Assembly: GCA_032334235.1 (NCBI GenBank) | Contig: JAVSGI010000005.1 | Span: forward strand, 310,001-374,000 | DNA: 64,000 nt | Direction: 5' to 3' | From: Paracoccaceae bacterium Fryx2 | Lineage (GTDB): Bacteria > Pseudomonadota > Alphaproteobacteria > Rhodobacterales > Rhodobacteraceae | In this document: piece by piece, positions 41,790-51,275 of the stretch | Numbering within the stretch: position 1 is the first letter of the stretch | How the letters are laid out: each line of letters opens with the position of its first letter | Position numbers and translations under genes: made by a program | Notes under the pieces: generated by a model | What the model was told of the DNA's origin: nothing | The model's database searches: none | The model's input: the letters and a program-made list of their open reading frames with translations, nothing else

Positions 41790-42805
41790 GATGCCTCCTT
41801 CAAGGCTGCAAGTTCGATCGGTTGGCCACGCATCTGGGTCGAGCGCGAAGCCGCGGCGAGGAGTTCCACCACGCGCAGCCCGCTTGCCCCGTCGGTCAGG
41901 GATTTCGCGCCGGTTTCGAGGCAGCGTTTGAATTCCTTCATTTCGGTCTGGAGCGCCTCGGTGGTTGACAGGGCCGGCGCCCACATGTCGCCCAGCCGGT
42001 AGGACACCATCTGCTGGTAGGGCGTGTCGCCCACCGTGGCGCCGCGGTCGTAGATCTTGACCTTCTCGCTGGTCTGCATGTCGTCGTAGATCACCATGCG
42101 GCGGCTGCCGCCGATCAGCGTCTGGCGCAGCTTGACCGGCGACAGCCAGTTGACGTTCAGATGCGCCATCGACCCGTTGTCGTAATAGATCGACAGGTGC
42201 GCCATGTTCTCGGGCCGGTCCTTGAGGAAGCCCGCCGCACTGGCCGAGATCGCGACCGGCGAGGCGTCCAGCAGATAGTCCATGATGGCGAAATCATGCA
42301 CCGCCAGATCCCAGATCACGTTCACGTCGCGCTGAAACAGGCCGAGGTTGACCCGCGTCGAGTCATAATAATACACGTCGCCGATCTCGCCCGCGTCGAT
42401 CAGGGCGCGGATCTTCTGCACCGCGCCGGTATAGACGAAGGTGTGATCGACCATCAGCACCAGGTTGCGCCGTTCGGCCTCGCGCACCAGCATGGCGGCC
42501 TTGGCGGGCGTTTCGGCCATCGGCTTTTCCACCAGCACGTGCTTGCCGGCCCTGAGCGCCGCCAGCGCCATGTCGAAATGCGTGCTGACCGGCGTTGCGA
42601 TCATCACCACATCCACCTGCGGGTCTGTGACAAGGTCGTGCCAGTCCGCGGCCAGCCGTGCCGCCGGGTGGCGGCGGCTGGCGCGTTCCCGCGCCGGGGC
42701 GAGGGCATCGGCGATCATCTCGACCTGCATCCCGTCGGTTTCCGACGCTGCGCGGGCCAGGTTCGGGCCCCAGTATCCATATCCGATTACACCGACGCGG
42801 ATCAT
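41786..42805 (-). CDS. Gfo/Idh/MocA-family oxidoreductase (WlbA-like)
   Basis: NAD-dependent sugar dehydrogenase of 339 residues. The N-terminal Rossmann motif is [14 protein letters not shown] (residues 5-18), with VEKPMAET and a [14 protein letters not shown] block (around 175). WlbA-type enzymes oxidise C3 of UDP-N-acetylglucosaminuronate. Overlaps of 4 bases on each side place it between the acetyltransferase and the aminotransferase of that pathway. Confidence 0.92.
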   Translation of the reverse strand: MIRVGVIGYGYWGPNLARAASETDGMQVEMIADALAPARERASRRHPAARLAADWHDLVTDPQVDVVMIATPVSTHFDMALAALRAGKHVLVEKPMAETPAKAAMLVREAERRNLVLMVDHTFVYTGAVQKIRALIDAGEIGDVYYYDSTRVNLGLFQRDVNVIWDLAVHDFAIMDYLLDASPVAISASAAGFLKDRPENMAHLSIYYDNGSMAHLNVNWLSPVKLRQTLIGGSRRMVIYDDMQTSEKVKIYDRGATVGDTPYQQMVSYRLGDMWAPALSTTEALQTEMKEFKRCLETGAKSLTDGASGLRVVELLAAASRSTQMRGQPIELAALKEAS

Positions 42806-43335
42806 GACATGCTCGCTGATTTGGGGGCCAGGGCACCATTGCCGATCACGGACAGACCGCCGTCGCGCGACCGCACGTCGCCGATCACCCGCGCGGGCAC
42901 GCCCGCGACGATGGCATGGTCGGGAACATCGCAGGTCACCACCGCGCCGGCGCCGACCACGGCGCCTTCGCCGATGGTCAGCCCGCACAGGATGGTTGCG
43001 TTCGAGCCGATCGAGGCGCCGCGCTTGACCAGGGTATCTTCGGATGTCCAGTCGCCGTCGCGCTGGACAGAGCCATCTTCATTTGTGCTGCGCGGCAGGC
43101 GGTCGTTGGTGAACATCACGCCATGGCCGACGAAAACGCCGTCTTCCAGCGTGACGCCGCTGCACAGGAACGAATGCGACGACACCTTGCAACGCGCGCC
43201 CACCACGCAACCACGCTGGATCTCCACGAACGGCCCCACACGGCTGCCCTCGCCGATCCGGCACTGGTAGAGGTTCACGAGGTCGGGGTGGGTGATCGTG
43301 GCACTTTCTGCAATCTTGCAATTTCTTATCGGCAT
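42802..43335 (-). CDS. Hexapeptide-repeat N-acetyltransferase (WlbB-like)
   Basis: Left-handed beta-helix acyltransferase of 177 residues with repeated [IV]GxxxxxG-type hexapeptides: [41 protein letters not shown], then [29 protein letters not shown]. WlbB-like enzymes acetylate the 3-amino group made by the WlbE-like aminotransferase. The ATG at 43335 has a perfect AGGAGG site. It is the first gene of the tightly overlapping five-gene operon. Confidence 0.9.
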   Translation of the reverse strand: MPIRNCKIAESATITHPDLVNLYQCRIGEGSRVGPFVEIQRGCVVGARCKVSSHSFLCSGVTLEDGVFVGHGVMFTNDRLPRSTNEDGSVQRDGDWTSEDTLVKRGASIGSNATILCGLTIGEGAVVGAGAVVTCDVPDHAIVAGVPARVIGDVRSRDGGLSVIGNGALAPKSASMS

Positions 43336-43737
43336 GGTACCTCCTGAAACGAATTGGCGCGGGGATTCCCAAAAAATCTGTCTGGTGCGAACGGGGTGCG
43401 GGACTGAATCGCGTTTCAACTCCACGCCAGAGGCTAGAGCCAAACCGTCGCGCGGGAACCGCATCTTTCTGACAAATGGCCGGCCGCGGGCTTACCCCAA
43501 AAGGATGATGCCCGGGTATGCCCTACCGATTCCGGGCCGACACCCGCGCAATTCCTGCATCAAAGAGGCATTCGCAGACCGATGCGGCGGGACGCATACG
43601 CCGGAATGGCAATGCGCTGCGGCCGGGCGCCTTTCAGGGTGGCGTTTGCGGTCAAATGGCCGGTCCCTTGCGATTGCGCAACCCGCCCCGGGTTCCTTGC
43701 TGCCCGTTGCCAAAGCAGAGGGGCCCGAACCCGGCAA
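43336..43737. other. Leader region before the amino-sugar operon, no gene seen
   Basis: About 400 bases between the NeuD-like gene and the WlbB-like gene on the same strand. It is long enough for a separate promoter. I see no coding signal, hairpin or repeat that I trust. Confidence 0.4.
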
Positions 43738-44370
43738 TCAGACCCGGCGCAGCAGCCGCGCCGGATTGCCCGCGACGACCGATCCGGGCGCTACGTCGCG
43801 CAGCACGTTGGCAGCCATGCCGACCAGACTGCCATCGCCGATCGCAAGCCCGTTCCGGATCGTGCTGCCGCTGCCGATATAGCACGCCCTGCCGACCTTC
43901 ACGCTGCCGGCAACCACAACCCCCGATCCCAAAAGGGAATAATCGCCGACCACGGCATCGTGATGCACGACCGTCTGCGGCAGGAGCATCACGTGGTTGC
44001 CGATCACGGCGTTGGACGTGATGACGACGCCCGGAAAGACCACGGCGCCGTGCCCCAGCAGGCAAAGCCGGGAAACGCGGGCCGCCGGATCGACGATCGT
44101 CGCGAAACGGGTGTCGGGCAGCCCGAGGCGTGCGACGATGTCATGCCGGTGCGGGTAACTGCGCTCGGATCCGATCATGCAGACCACCTGCGCATCTGGA
44201 AATGCCGCGATGTCGGACATCGGCAGGATCGGCGCATTCTCGACCCTGCGACCATGCAGAGCCGGATTGTCGTCAAGCCATGCCACGATTTCAAAGGACG
44301 ATTGCAGCGTTTCCAGCGCATCGAGCGCGTTTCCGTTGAAACCGATGACGACCAGCGGCGCTTTCTGCAT
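43738..44370 (-). CDS. NeuD-family sugar O-acyltransferase
   Basis: Protein of about 210 residues. An N-terminal Rossmann-like PglD_N domain (LVVIGFNGNALDALETL) is followed by a left-handed beta-helix with many hexapeptides (GHGAVVFPGVVITSNAVIG, DYSLLGSGVVVAGSVKVG, NGLAIGDGSLVGMAANVL). It acetylates a sugar or amino-sugar nucleotide. The start is uncertain: ATG at 44370 fits the family length, while ATGs at 44379, 44394 and 44418 and a TTG at 44436 are also in frame. Confidence 0.87.
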   Translation of the reverse strand: MQKAPLVVIGFNGNALDALETLQSSFEIVAWLDDNPALHGRRVENAPILPMSDIAAFPDAQVVCMIGSERSYPHRHDIVARLGLPDTRFATIVDPAARVSRLCLLGHGAVVFPGVVITSNAVIGNHVMLLPQTVVHHDAVVGDYSLLGSGVVVAGSVKVGRACYIGSGSTIRNGLAIGDGSLVGMAANVLRDVAPGSVVAGNPARLLRRV

Positions 44371-44722
44371 TTCCGGCATCCCCGAATGTCGCATCTTCAA
44401 AAGTTCACGATACTGCATGTCGATTGGGCCATCCAATGAAAACTTTCCCAGAATGGCGATCGGGGTTTAAAATGCGCGACGGTGTATCAGGCATGTCGGG
44501 ATGCAATCCGGAATGGCCCGCCGATGTTGCAGCGCCTGGCGGTTCTGCGGCGGGGCATCGGGCGGCGATCCGGCGGTTGATCCGGGCCGGACCCACGCCG
44601 GCCCTTCCGGCACCGGCCATCCTCGCGATCAAGGATTGCAGGGGCGAAGGCAGTCGAATCTGCCGGTCGGGGCGATGGCGCTGTACGTCCCGAGAATGTG
44701 GTTATCTAATTGAATTTTATTA
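44371..44722. other. Intergenic region upstream of the NeuD-like gene
   Basis: About 350 bases ending at the IS boundary. It may contain the NeuD-like promoter. The end nearest the IS is A+T-rich (TTATCTAATTGAATTTTATTA), a likely preferred target for insertion. Confidence 0.4.
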
Positions 44723-45561
44723 GGGCGTGTTGACGTTCACCGGAGCCGGATGACGGTTGATGCGAGGGAGATAAATGCGCTGAAACTGGTGTCGGTCTTG
44801 CAGCATCTTGTTGCTATACCCCTATATTCCTTAAGTTTTCCAAAGAAGTTCTCGATCAGGTGACGCCATTTATAGGTGTCGCAATCGAACTCGGCAGGGA
44901 AACGGCGGTTGGATTTGGGCGGGATAACCGCCTCAATCTTGGCCTCCGCCAGCATCTCGCGCAGCCAGTTCGCGTCGAAAGCACGGTCCGCGAGGAGCTT
45001 TCCGCAGGATAGCCCTTCGATGAGCGCCGCCGTGCCCCGCAGGTCGTGAGCCTGTCCCGGCAGCAACCGGAAGTCGATCAGGTTTCCGAGTGCGTCTGTC
45101 AACGCCATGATCTTGGTAGTTATACCGCCGCGAGAACGCCCAATGGCTTGACTTTGAGTCCCCCTTTTGCGCCCTGACCGTGACGGTGGACTTTGACAAT
45201 GGTTCCATCAATCATGGTGTATTCGAAGTCGCTATCTTCGGCCAACGCCCTGAACATACAGTAGAAAGCGTCTGCTTTCACCCATCTGCGGAACCGCTTG
45301 AATACTGAATTCCACTTGCCGAAGTCTTCTGGCAGGTCGCGCCAGGGGCTGCCCGTGCGGGCAATCCACAGCACCGCCTCAACGAAAAGACGAGGGTCGG
45401 GTCCGGTGCGGCCGGGGTCGCATGCGCGGCCAAGACAGTGCGGAGCGATGGTTGCCCACTGGGCATCAGTCAGAGTAGTGCGGATCAAGGTTGCCTCCCA
45501 TGTTGGCAACCTTGAATCAGTCAGCGGGTGATTTGGGAATCCTCAAACGTCAACAGGCCCT
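44723..45561 (-). mobile_element. IS5-family (IS427 group) insertion sequence, 839 bp
   Basis: The ends GGGCGTGTTGACGTT and, at the other side, GGGCCTGTTGACGTT (14 of 15 identical) are inverted and flanked by TA on both sides, the target duplication expected for this group. The transposase is encoded in two overlapping frames. Confidence 0.92.
44737..45488 (-). CDS. IS427-type transposase made by -1 frameshifting
   Basis: The upstream frame (45488-45120) holds the N-terminal half: [31 protein letters not shown] and [20 protein letters not shown]. The downstream frame (to 44737) begins in the -1 frame with [10 protein letters not shown] and holds [34 protein letters not shown] and [17 protein letters not shown]. 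The switch point is a slippery AAAAGGGGG at 45168-45160, as usual for this group, so this is programmed frameshifting and not decay. The TTG at 45488 follows GGGAGG. Confidence 0.9.
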
Positions 45562-46101
45562 AGTCTTGCACTGATTCTCGGGTTTGAGCCTCAGAACGCG
45601 CGTCGGCAGTGCAAATCGCGGGCGCAGGCGCCTTTTGACAGGATTCCCGGCGGATCAAAGCCGCCGCCGCCGATCTTCTTGCGCCCCGTGATGCTGTCCG
45701 GCGGCAGTCTTCCAAAAATATTTGGAATCCGCATCTTACCGCCTTCTTCCCGCGGAGATGAAAACGCGTGACAGCGCCTTTCTGGCAGTTTCTTGCCGAG
45801 AATATTCAATGCGCGCAGACCGACTCTTGAGTCCGTCATGCAATGCCAATAGGTTCGGGATCAGAAGAAACGAGCAGATAATCCAGCCCTTTGCATCATG
45901 TATATGCCAGTCGTTCCTTGGGGCGACAGGTGATCAAACCGGGTCAGGAACCCAAGGATCCGAGAGAATCGACTGCGGTCGCGAGATGCGCGCATGTCGA
46001 ATTCATGACGGTCGCGATATCATTACGGTTCGTTCTGTCCGTCGGATTTGCGCTGCAAGTCCGTGTCGGCTTCAGGACATTTTTACGAGTGAAGCGCAGA
46101 A
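45562..46101. other. 540-base leader of the RTX protein gene, no gene seen
   Basis: Lower in GC than its surroundings. A frame at 45722-46132 is open but has no family character and overlaps the RTX start. A small A+T palindrome (TTCCAAAAATATTTGGAA, 45709-45726) is present. Long leaders are common for secreted RTX proteins under regulation. Confidence 0.45.
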
Positions 46102-48945
46102 ATGTCTAGAAAACCGAGGAGTCAAACAGTGAACCTGCATGTCCCAACATACCCGCAAGACGATCCCGTCATGATCCTTCCTGCTGCCCGCGCCCGCCTT
46201 TCCGACCTTGCCGCGCTCGGCTGGTTGCAGGGGGATCTGGCAGGCCCTGAACTGGCAGCGCAACTGGAGGCGATTCAAGGCGAAACCGAAGCCGACCTCC
46301 TGTCCGAAGCGGTTGAGCCCGGCACCAGCCTCGACAACGGGTTTGGCCTGACCGACGGCGCTTCCCCGGGCGGCGAGCCGGAACCGGACGCCGTTTCCGT
46401 CCTCGACGACGGCTTCGAGCCGCCGCAATCGGACGGGTGGGCGGACTCGTGGCTTTCGGAGCAGGCGAATGCCGATACCTGGGCCGAGGCGTTCGCCGGA
46501 TACGGTGACGGCGCCGCTGCGTCCGGCGGCACCATCCGGGGCGCGCAGGTCGCGCCCCCTGCGCAGACCGCGGTTGACGACGGGCAGCCGGCGCTCCGGT
46601 CCGCGTTCCTCGACATGCCTGCCACGGCCGATGCCGGCGGCATCACGTTCCTGGCCGCAGACGGCATCGAACTGGCGCAGGCCGATGCCTCGGCCGGGAT
46701 CAGTGCGGCTGCGGCCGCCGGGCGGACGTTCTACGTCTCGACCAATGGCAGCGACAACGGCGACGGCAGCGCGGGCAACCCGTTCCGCACCATCACCCGC
46801 GCGATCGAGAATCTCGGCGCCGGCGACGAGGTGATCGTCAAGGCCGGCACCTACAACGAGTCGCTCAACATCAACCGGGGCGGATCGGCGGACGGCTACG
46901 TGACCATCACCTCCGAAACGCCCGGCGGTGCCCTGATCCGGCCGCCCTCGGGGGCGTGGAACGCCATCAGCGTCAACGCCAACTACGTGATTGTCGACGG
47001 CTTCGACATCGAAGGCCGGAGCGGCGACGGGATCGAGGCGAACCACGTTCACCACGTCAAGATCCTTAACAACACCATCCACGGCGCGGGCGAATCCGGC
47101 ATCCAGTTCAACTGGTCCGAGTTCATCACCATCGACGGCAACGAGACCTACGACAACGGGTCAAGCGGCTGGTTTTCGGGTATTTCGATCTACCAGAACC
47201 GCAACATCACCGGAGACACCACGACGCCCGGCTTCCGGACCATCGTGAGCAACAACATCTCGCATGACAACGTGACGAAAGCGGGCCAGCACACCGATGG
47301 CAACGGGATCATCATCGACGATTTCCAGAGCACCCAGACCGGCGGTTACCCGAGCTACACCTTCCCCACGCTGGTCGAGAACAATCTGGTCTACCAGAAT
47401 GGCGGCAAGGGCGTGCAGGTCACCTGGAGCGACTATGTCACCGTGCGAAACAACACGGCCTGGCACAACAACCAGGACCCGCTGAACACCGGCACCTGGC
47501 GGGGCGAACTGAGCAACTCGCAGTCCAGCAACAACACCTGGGTCAACAACATCGCGGTGGCGGACCGCAGCATCAACAGCAACAACACCGCGATCGACAA
47601 CACCTCTTACGGCGGTTACGTCAACAACGTCATCTGGGCCAACAACCTGACCTTCAACGGCACGGCCGGCCAGTCGTCGGTCAGGACCGATGGCGGGAAC
47701 GCCATGCCGAGCGCGGCAAATGGCAACATCCTGGGCGTCGATCCGGGGTTCATGGGGGCGCCGGGCGATTTCCGGCTTGGCATCGGGTCGGCGTCGATCG
47801 ACCGGGGCACGGCGAACTACGGCCTTTCGGCCTACGATCTGGACGGTTTCCAGCGTGCGGTCGGCAACGTGGACCTTGGCGCCTTTGAAAAGAACTCGGT
47901 GAGCGTCGTTCCCCCGCTTCTCGGGACCGCCGGAGATGACAACCTTGTGGGTGGCAGCGGCAACGACACCATTTCGGGGCTGGCAGGCAATGACACGCTG
48001 GAAGGCCGCACAGGCGACGACACACTTCTGGGCGGCGACGGCGACGACCGCCTGCAGGGCGATGCGGGCAACGACCTGCTGAGCGGGGGCAACGGCACCG
48101 ACACGGCAGTCTTTGTCGGCCCGACCGCGACGACGGTCAACCTTGCCGTGACCACCGGGCAGGTCACCGGCCACGGGACCGACACGCTGACCGGCATCGA
48201 GAACATCGTGACGGGTTCGGGCAACGACGTGCTGACCGGCGACGCCCAGAACAACCACCTGTCCTCGTTCGGCGGGGATGACAGGCTTTCGGGCGCGGCG
48301 GGCGATGACACCCTGCTTGGCGGCAGCGGCAATGACAGCCTCTACGGCGGCGACGGGAACGACCGTCTGGTGGGCGATGTCGGCAACGACCTGCTTGATG
48401 GCGGGGCCGGAATCGACATTGCGGTCTTCACGGGCACGGCTGCGGCAACCGTCAACCTGTCCCTCACGACGGCACAGGTCACGGGGCACGGCACCGATAC
48501 GCTGATCAACGTCGAGAATGTCCGGTCCGGGTCCGGCAACGACCGGCTGACCGGCAGTTCGCTTGCCAACAAGCTTGTCTCGGCAAACGGGAATGACGTG
48601 TTGAACGGGGCAGGGGGCGACGACACGCTGCTGGCGGGCGACGGCAACGACGTGCTGAACGGCGGGTCCGGCAACGACCGCCTGTGGGGTGGTGCGGGCG
48701 CAGACAGTTTCCAGTTCTGGGCCGGCGGCGGGGCTGACGTGGTCAAGGATTTCGAGGACAACGTCGACACCGTCTGGTTCGATGCGGCGCTTTGGGGCGG
48801 CGGAGCCGGCACTCCGGCCAGCATCATCGCCTCGCATGGCGCGATCGTCGGGGGCAATGCGGTGTTCACCTTCGGGGCCCATGTGCTGACCATCGAGGGG
48901 GTCACCAACCTGAACGTCCTGCTGGACGACATCTCGATACTCTGA
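46102..48945 (+). CDS. Secreted RTX protein with right-handed beta-helix domain
   Basis: Protein of 947 residues, acidic. Residues 1-205 are of unknown function without a signal peptide. A parallel beta-helix domain spans about 209-595, starting FYVSTNGSDNGDGSAGNPF and rich in Asn-ladder repeats, as in polysaccharide lyases and epimerases. RTX nonapeptides (GGSGNDTIS, GGDGDDRLQ, GGDGNDRLV and others) occupy about 608-869 in two similar modules, followed by a C-terminal secretion region ending in DDISIL. Such proteins leave the cell by type I secretion and fold on calcium. Its place in the polysaccharide island suggests that it modifies or cleaves the polymer. No type I exporter is in the window. 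Confidence 0.92.
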   Translation: MSRKPRSQTVNLHVPTYPQDDPVMILPAARARLSDLAALGWLQGDLAGPELAAQLEAIQGETEADLLSEAVEPGTSLDNGFGLTDGASPGGEPEPDAVSVLDDGFEPPQSDGWADSWLSEQANADTWAEAFAGYGDGAAASGGTIRGAQVAPPAQTAVDDGQPALRSAFLDMPATADAGGITFLAADGIELAQADASAGISAAAAAGRTFYVSTNGSDNGDGSAGNPFRTITRAIENLGAGDEVIVKAGTYNESLNINRGGSADGYVTITSETPGGALIRPPSGAWNAISVNANYVIVDGFDIEGRSGDGIEANHVHHVKILNNTIHGAGESGIQFNWSEFITIDGNETYDNGSSGWFSGISIYQNRNITGDTTTPGFRTIVSNNISHDNVTKAGQHTDGNGIIIDDFQSTQTGGYPSYTFPTLVENNLVYQNGGKGVQVTWSDYVTVRNNTAWHNNQDPLNTGTWRGELSNSQSSNNTWVNNIAVADRSINSNNTAIDNTSYGGYVNNVIWANNLTFNGTAGQSSVRTDGGNAMPSAANGNILGVDPGFMGAPGDFRLGIGSASIDRGTANYGLSAYDLDGFQRAVGNVDLGAFEKNSVSVVPPLLGTAGDDNLVGGSGNDTISGLAGNDTLEGRTGDDTLLGGDGDDRLQGDAGNDLLSGGNGTDTAVFVGPTATTVNLAVTTGQVTGHGTDTLTGIENIVTGSGNDVLTGDAQNNHLSSFGGDDRLSGAAGDDTLLGGSGNDSLYGGDGNDRLVGDVGNDLLDGGAGIDIAVFTGTAAATVNLSLTTAQVTGHGTDTLINVENVRSGSGNDRLTGSSLANKLVSANGNDVLNGAGGDDTLLAGDGNDVLNGGSGNDRLWGGAGADSFQFWAGGGADVVKDFEDNVDTVWFDAALWGGGAGTPASIIASHGAIVGGNAVFTFGAHVLTIEGVTNLNVLLDDISIL

Positions 48946-49013
48946 CGACCCCGAAAGACCGCCCGGGGCCGACGGTCCGACCTGCGCCGGCCGCCCGGGC
49001 GATGCACAACCCT

Positions 49014-49045
49014 TCAGGGACGACCCGATGCCGGGCCGTCCCTGA
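49014..49045. terminator. Hairpin between convergent RTX and BY-kinase genes
   Basis: A 9-bp stem TCAGGGACG/CGTCCCTGA with a 14-base loop, which can itself pair, lies between the two convergent stop codons. It probably serves both directions, although T-runs are weak. Confidence 0.55.
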
Positions 49046-49076
49046 TGCATTTCGGGCGGGCACATTCCCATCCGGC

Positions 49077-51275
49077 CTACCCGACGTGGTATTTCCTGAG
49101 ATCCGCCGAGAACACGCCGGAATCCTTGTAACCGTAAAGCACCTGCCGCCGGGGATTGACCTGGTTGATGGCGACCATCACGTCGTCCTGACAGCAGGCG
49201 CGCAGCTTCTCGATGGCAAGTTCTGCGATCTTGCGCGGGGTCTTGCCCCAGCGCACGACCATCAGCGTCCGGTCAAGCATCGCGGCAAGACGCAGGGTTT
49301 CCGAGGTGGCCAGCGCGGGCGCGCTGTCGAAGACGACGGTCATGTTGTTTGCCCGGGCATACTCCAGAATGCCTGCAACCTTGCGCAGGTCCGGATAGAC
49401 ATGCGACCCTTGGCGGCCGCGGGCGATGAAGTCGATTCCGGTCTTCTGATCACGGAGGATCACGTCTTCAAGGTTCATCTGCCCGGAAATGAAGTTCGCC
49501 AGCCCCGGTTCCTCGCGCGCCCGGAAATTGGTGTGCACACTGCCATGCCGCAGGTCCGCGTCCACCAGCAGCACGCGCGAGCCCATGGCGGCCAGATGCA
49601 TGGCCAGCGCCAGCGCGATGATGGATTTTCCCTCGTCCGGCACGGCCGAGGTCACCAGGATGCTGGAGGGCGGGCCTGCGGTGCCGTACCGCTCCAGCTG
49701 CATCGACACGCCGCGAATGGCATCCTGAAACGTCCCGTCCCGCTGATCGCGGATCCGGTCCGGCAGTCGGCGCCCGACCCGCCTGCGCAACAGCGGAATC
49801 AACCCGACCGGCACAACACCCGGAATGCCGCGCAGCTGCTGCTGGCTGCGGATGCTCTGGTCAAGCATCTCGCGCAGGATGGCCAGCGTGATGGCGGCAA
49901 CCACCGCCGCGACGGCTCCGGCGATCAGGTAGAAGGTCTTGCTGCGGCCGTTTGCCCAGCGGCTCGGCGTGGCGGGCGACAGGATTTCGACCTGCTGAAC
50001 CGGCATGGTGGCTTCCGCCCGCAGCGCGCGCTGCTGTTCCTCCAGCGCGGTCAGGGCCGCGCCTTCCTGGTCCACCCGGACCTTCATCGCGGCGAAATCG
50101 GATTCCGCGACCGTCATGCGCGCCAGGGCATCGCGGGCCGCCGCGATCCCGGCCTGAACCGAGGCTTCTTCCTTCCGCAGGGCCGCAATCCGGGTTGTCT
50201 GGGACTGGATGTGCCGGTCAACCTCGGCCGTCATGGATTCTTCGGTTCCGGCGATCGCCTCGCGCTTGTTGACCACGAAGCCGAACTTGTCGCCGTAGGT
50301 TTGCAGCATCTTTGCCAGCTCGCGCCTTTGGACCTGCAGTTCGCGCTCAAGCTCGTTGAGCCGGTCCGACCCGATCAGGGCCGCCTTGTCGCTCAGCGTG
50401 GCGGCGGCGGTGATGGCGGTCAGGCTGGTTTCGATGTCTGTGCGTTCGCGCTGGATCGCGGTCTGGCGTTCGGTAAGCGAGGTTATCTGGAAGGCCGATT
50501 CCGCTTGCGAGGTTGCGTTGTTCTGTCCATTCGCTGCGCGGAAGGCGTCGGCCTCGGCCTCCATCAGGGCAACGCGTCGGCGCTGGTCCTCGATCCGCCC
50601 CGATAGCCAATCCTTCGTGGTGCCAAGCTGGGCGCGAAGCTGGGCGTCGCGGGCATCCAGATAGGCCTGGATCATCGCGTTCGGTATCTGCGCCGCCAGT
50701 TGCGGGTCGCGCGAGGTGAACGCGATCTCGATCACGTTCGACACGCCGCTGCGCTGCACCGAAACCGCTTCAAGGAAGTGCTGGATCACGATGCTTTCGG
50801 GGTCGGTCACCGGTTCCGTGGCCGGGGGGGCGGCCGAAATCCACTGGCGCACGGTCTGCGTGATCTGCGACAGGACGCCCGCGCCTTCTGGCGGGGGGTT
50901 GAATTCTTCAAGGCCGGCCAGCTGGAAATCCGCGATCAGCCTTTCCGCAATCGGATACGACCGCAGGCGTTCCACCTCGGTCGCGGGATCGAACCTTCCC
51001 TGCTCCGCGCCCGAGACGCCGAGGTTGACCGCCAGCGGCGGCTGGATGAGAAGCCGCGCCTGCGACGTGTATGTGCGCTCGATCTGCAGGATGAAAGGCA
51101 GCAGCAAGGCCACCAGCAGGGCTGCCAGGATCGAGATGAACCCGATGCGGCGCCGGATCAGCCGGAACACCGCCAGAACGTCCAGCTCGTCTTCATGCAT
51201 CTGCGTCGGGGGCGGCGGCGCCTTGCTGATCCGCGAGCGGCCGGACTTGTTGCCGTGATCAAGGGCCGCGGTCAT
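49077..51275 (-). CDS. Polysaccharide co-polymerase with BY-kinase domain (Wzz/Wzc-like)
   Basis: Inner-membrane protein of 732 residues controlling chain length and export. The N-terminal Wzz domain has a first membrane segment near residues 40-65 (IGFISILAALLVALLLPFIL) and a second near 445-470, with a long coiled-coil periplasmic part between. The C-terminal kinase has Walker A VTSAVPDEGKS, Walker A' VLLVDADLR and Walker B VVFDSAPAL. The C-terminus has only scattered Tyr residues (YGYKDSG ... YHVG) instead of a dense tyrosine cluster. The start overlaps the glycosyltransferase stop as ATGA. Confidence 0.93.
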   Translation of the reverse strand: MTAALDHGNKSGRSRISKAPPPPTQMHEDELDVLAVFRLIRRRIGFISILAALLVALLLPFILQIERTYTSQARLLIQPPLAVNLGVSGAEQGRFDPATEVERLRSYPIAERLIADFQLAGLEEFNPPPEGAGVLSQITQTVRQWISAAPPATEPVTDPESIVIQHFLEAVSVQRSGVSNVIEIAFTSRDPQLAAQIPNAMIQAYLDARDAQLRAQLGTTKDWLSGRIEDQRRRVALMEAEADAFRAANGQNNATSQAESAFQITSLTERQTAIQRERTDIETSLTAITAAATLSDKAALIGSDRLNELERELQVQRRELAKMLQTYGDKFGFVVNKREAIAGTEESMTAEVDRHIQSQTTRIAALRKEEASVQAGIAAARDALARMTVAESDFAAMKVRVDQEGAALTALEEQQRALRAEATMPVQQVEILSPATPSRWANGRSKTFYLIAGAVAAVVAAITLAILREMLDQSIRSQQQLRGIPGVVPVGLIPLLRRRVGRRLPDRIRDQRDGTFQDAIRGVSMQLERYGTAGPPSSILVTSAVPDEGKSIIALALAMHLAAMGSRVLLVDADLRHGSVHTNFRAREEPGLANFISGQMNLEDVILRDQKTGIDFIARGRQGSHVYPDLRKVAGILEYARANNMTVVFDSAPALATSETLRLAAMLDRTLMVVRWGKTPRKIAELAIEKLRACCQDDVMVAINQVNPRRQVLYGYKDSGVFSADLRKYHVG

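Noticed and set aside
41964-41972. TTGACAGGG within the oxidoreductase gene
   Set aside because: It lies in coding sequence and has no regulatory meaning there; I mention it because it weakens the case for the intergenic motif.
45722-46132. 136-codon frame before the RTX gene
   Set aside because: Cys/Arg-rich without family character and overlapping the true RTX start; more likely leader DNA.
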